A stretch of DNA of 7,305 nt from Euryarchaeota archaeon UBA495 (GTDB lineage Archaea; Thermoplasmatota; Poseidoniia; Poseidoniales; Poseidoniaceae): positions 1 through 7,305 of the forward strand of contig DALQ01000083.1 of NCBI GenBank assembly GCA_002496845.1, read 5' to 3'. Under the pieces are notes generated by a model. It was not told the origin of the DNA. It did no database searches and worked only from the letters and a program-made list of their open reading frames with translations. Shown here piece after piece: positions 4,905 through 7,305 of the stretch (positions within the stretch are counted from its first letter, which is position 1; each line of letters opens with the position of its first letter). A program made the translations under genes and the position numbers.

Positions 4905-6236
4905 TCAAACCGAGGAGATGGCTTCAGAATCGGACGGCAGACGAAGGGACATGAAGAAGGTCACAAGCATGATGACGGCACAGAGTTGGAAGACCGTGTG
5001 GTAACTGAACCATCCCGTTTCGTTCACGGTCAAGGTCCATACCAAACCGCCCGTGAAGGGTCCAAGGATGCGCGCGAACGCCGAGGCGGATTCCATGGCG
5101 CCCATCACACCGCCCAATTCAAGCCCGTCCCGCTGCGCATAGGAAGCGAGCAGGCTCGAGGAGGTCGGTTGGAAGATTCCACTGCCGGTGGCGATGACGA
5201 TGCACGTCGGAAGCAACCACAACCACGCGTATTCCACCGAGGCATAGGGAATCGCACCGAGACCAATGCCAGTGATGACCACCGCGATTGGAAGCATGCT
5301 GCGTGAGGAGAAACGCTTCGACAAGGGACGGATCAACCCGCCTTGGACCACGATTCCGGTCAGACCGATCACCGCAAAGATGCGCCCGTTCTGCGCCTCG
5401 GTGAACCCAAGTCCGCCCGAATCGGGCGACATTTCCGTGAAGAGAATGAAGACCGCGTGCATGATGGTGAAGCCAAAGCTGTACAGCATCGTGACCCAGA
5501 CGATTTGGCCGATGGCCGGTGTGCGCAAGGAGGTGGCCAGCCCAGAAAACGAGGACTTCATCGTCCCCGCCCAGTCCAACCCGTCTGCGCCTTTCCTGAC
5601 CTCTTTGGGCAAGGATTCTGGCAGGCGGGTGCGAGCCAGCAGCAAGGACACGATGGAAAGGGCGCTGGCCACCAAACACGGCAGAAGGTAAGGGTAGGTT
5701 TCGAGCAACGTTCCTTGGAACACCTCCCATCGCTCTGCAGGAGCCGACAACTCACCACCGATGAAGGGGCCGAAGGTGAAGCCTAGGCCGAACGAAGCAC
5801 CGATCAGGCCCATTCGGCTCGCCATTTGTTCGGGCCGACTGATGTCGCCAATGTAGGCCCGAGCAACGGCGATGTTGCCGTTGAAAAAGCCAGCAAGGAA
5901 GCGTGCGGCGATGGCGACGAAGAGCGTTGGAGCCAAGCCAAACAGGGCGAAACAGAACGTGTTGCCCACCAGCCCAATCATGAGGATAGGGCGCCTTCCG
6001 ATGCGGTCCGAAAGGCCCCCCCACAACGGGGCTGAGAGGAATTGCGCCATCGGATACGCGGTCATCACCAGACCGACCCAGAGGCCAACGGCTTCGATGC
6101 CCCCTTCGGTGGCCAGGTCATCCACCAAGTAGGTGAGAAAGGGAATGACGATGCCAAACCCAATCATGTCGATGAAGGTCACCAAGAAAAGGATCAGGAG
6201 TTGCCCCCTGACGGCTTTCTTGTTGCCTTCGTCCAT
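4905..6236 (-). CDS. MFS transporter, drug-efflux (DHA1/TetA-like) type
   Basis: This 443-residue, 12-helix protein matches the usual length of DHA1 major facilitator proteins, which export small molecules using the proton gradient. The first helix reads FIDMIGFGIVIPFLTYL (21-37), with the Asp common in TetA/DHA1 proteins. Motif A between TM2 and TM3 is GLSDRIGRR (74-82). TM4 carries Arg112 (motif B position). TM5 has the Gly-rich antiporter motif C, GASFGLGFTFGPFIGG (146-161), preceded by ARAYIGDIS (125-133), common in tetracycline-type exporters. A loop at about 195-215 separates the two halves. The substrate cannot be predicted. The start ATG 6236 gives a short polar N-terminus before TM1. 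The gene lies 41 bp downstream of lonB on the same strand, so it may be cotranscribed; no clear TATA box is seen in the gap. Confidence 0.93.
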   Translation of the reverse strand: MDEGNKKAVRGQLLILFLVTFIDMIGFGIVIPFLTYLVDDLATEGGIEAVGLWVGLVMTAYPMAQFLSAPLWGGLSDRIGRRPILMIGLVGNTFCFALFGLAPTLFVAIAARFLAGFFNGNIAVARAYIGDISRPEQMASRMGLIGASFGLGFTFGPFIGGELSAPAERWEVFQGTLLETYPYLLPCLVASALSIVSLLLARTRLPESLPKEVRKGADGLDWAGTMKSSFSGLATSLRTPAIGQIVWVTMLYSFGFTIMHAVFILFTEMSPDSGGLGFTEAQNGRIFAVIGLTGIVVQGGLIRPLSKRFSSRSMLPIAVVITGIGLGAIPYASVEYAWLWLLPTCIVIATGSGIFQPTSSSLLASYAQRDGLELGGVMGAMESASAFARILGPFTGGLVWTLTVNETGWFSYHTVFQLCAVIMLVTFFMSLRLPSDSEAISSV

Positions 6237-6277
6237 GACACACCGAGGGTGCTTCGTGGTTTCAAGTCGTGCCCTGT

Positions 6278-7305
6278 CTAAACCGGTCGGACGGCCGAAG
6301 ACATCTCGGGCGTCAAGCGGTCAATGATGCCGCCAAGACGTTCCACAAGGCTGGCTTTCTGCTCGTGCTTGATGAGCGCGTGCTCCATGACTTCGTCGAG
6401 CGTGTCGACGGGGATGATCTCGACCTTTCCTTCCCATTGGTGGTCCAAGACCACGTCCTGAAGGTTGGAACGGGGAATGATGACCGTCCGAACACCGGCG
6501 TGACCTGCTGCCTCGATCTTGGCGGTGACGCCACCAATGGGGAGCACTTCTCCGCGCACAGAGAGGGAGCCCGTCATCGCCAGATTTTGACGGATGGGGA
6601 TGTTTTCGATGGCTGAAATGATGGCAGTGGCGATGGTGATGCTCGCCGAATCGCCGTCGACGCCGTGGGTGTCCACGAACTGGATATGGATGTCATAGTC
6701 CGAGACGTCCTTGCCGGTGAGTTTCTTGACCACGGCGCTGACGTTGGTGACGCTTTCCTTGGCCAAGTCCGACAGGCCACCGGTGGCGTGAATCTTTCCT
6801 CCACCGCCTTGCGAGGGCGTCACGAGGGCCTCCACTGGCAGCATGATGCCGCTAAAGTCCGAGAGACCGGAGTTGGCGCCGAGCACGGCTAGGCCGTTGA
6901 CGCGTCCAATCCGCTCGCCGGAGTTGACGAGGAGGCTGTAATCGCGCCGGCGCTCAATCATGCGGTCAGCGACCTGTTGTTCGAGCGGCTTGGCGATGGA
7001 GCGGGCGCGAATGACGTGCTCCGCGGTCGTCAGCTCTGCTCCTTCCTCGATGGCCAAGTCCCCTGCGATGCGAACCAGTCCACCCAGTTCACGGAGACGC
7101 AGGCTCAGTTTCCCGCGTCGACCCGAGCGCCGCTGGGCTTCTTTGAGGATCGCCGCAACACCGCCAACGTCGAAATGAGGGATCTCACGAAGGGTGTCTT
7201 GGTCACGGTACACTTCCTGCGCAATGAAGCGAATCAGGCGACGGCGGTTGCGGGCCGTGTCAGGCATCTCCGAGTTGACGTAGACCTCATATCCGTACCC
7301 GCGGA
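6278..7305 (-). CDS. lon: Archaeal LonB ATP-dependent protease, C-terminal half
   Basis: The frame is open to the right edge, so the start and the AAA+ ATPase core with its membrane segments lie outside; 341 residues are visible. Archaeal LonB is a membrane-anchored ATP-dependent protease that degrades damaged and regulatory proteins, usually about 620-680 residues long. The visible part opens with RGYGYEVYVNSEMPDT (7303-7256), followed by the helical AAA+ lid with LRLRELGGLVRIAGD (about 7111-7058). The protease domain has the Ser-Lys dyad. The nucleophile is in VDGDSAS, with its Ser codon at 6647-6649. The Lys is in GGVTAKIEAAGHAG, codon 6518-6520. AMTGSLSVRGEVLPIGG precedes it. The ending, PEMSSAVRPV, follows a short helical tail. 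All key protease residues are present, so it looks functional. ATG 7267 is internal, not the start. Confidence 0.94.
   Translation of the reverse strand, partial: RGYGYEVYVNSEMPDTARNRRRLIRFIAQEVYRDQDTLREIPHFDVGGVAAILKEAQRRSGRRGKLSLRLRELGGLVRIAGDLAIEEGAELTTAEHVIRARSIAKPLEQQVADRMIERRRDYSLLVNSGERIGRVNGLAVLGANSGLSDFSGIMLPVEALVTPSQGGGGKIHATGGLSDLAKESVTNVSAVVKKLTGKDVSDYDIHIQFVDTHGVDGDSASITIATAIISAIENIPIRQNLAMTGSLSVRGEVLPIGGVTAKIEAAGHAGVRTVIIPRSNLQDVVLDHQWEGKVEIIPVDTLDEVMEHALIKHEQKASLVERLGGIIDRLTPEMSSAVRPV

Noticed and set aside
5119..5730. Long minus-strand frame inside the MFS gene in another phase, and several plus-strand frames opposite it
   Set aside because: They are His/Arg/Gly-rich or low in structure, with no domain. 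The MFS frame has intact 12-helix architecture and motifs.

Overview
The window reads as a gene-dense archaeal chromosome segment. Four of the nine genes have an archaeal or archaeal/eukaryotic signature: a 49-residue ribosomal protein eL40, an archaeal-type prepilin (A24) peptidase, a UPF0147 protein and an archaeal LonB protease. The fairly high GC content, short intergenic gaps and gene types would suit a Poseidoniales (Marine Group II) euryarchaeote, but that placement is inference; only 'archaeon' is well supported. No tRNA, rRNA, CRISPR array, insertion sequence or phage gene was seen.

Layout. At the left edge (1-450, minus) is the N-terminal part of a metallo-beta-lactamase-fold protein whose HxHxDH metal motif is replaced. 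Divergent from it is eL40 (544-693, plus), which converges on the prepilin peptidase (704-1693, minus). The peptidase is divergent from UPF0147 (1757-2023, plus), with a shared 63-bp upstream region holding a TATA-like box. UPF0147 converges, with a 5-bp gap, on an AI-2E family membrane protein with a long C-terminal tail (2029-3471, minus). A 219-bp divergent region follows, with an imperfect inverted repeat next to a TATA-like box. Then comes a plus-strand pair: a small four-helix membrane protein of the DUF4149/TMEM205-like type (3691-4071) and a DUF3472-like soluble protein (4079-4870). That pair converges on an MFS efflux-type transporter (4905-6236, minus), which lies 41 bp downstream of lonB (6278-7305, minus, N-terminal half outside the window).

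How the genes relate. Most are single-gene units in alternating orientation, so little operon logic can be read. The two exceptions are the DUF4149/DUF3472 pair (7-bp gap) and lonB followed by the MFS gene. LonB, the prepilin peptidase, the AI-2E protein, the MFS protein and the DUF4149 protein all act at the cytoplasmic membrane, but nothing shows that they form one pathway. The best second-look items are the metal-motif-less MBL protein, the DUF4149/DUF3472 pair with its awkward GTG start, the inverted repeat at its promoter, and the AI-2E tail. I did not find convincing evidence of a new defence or mobile system.
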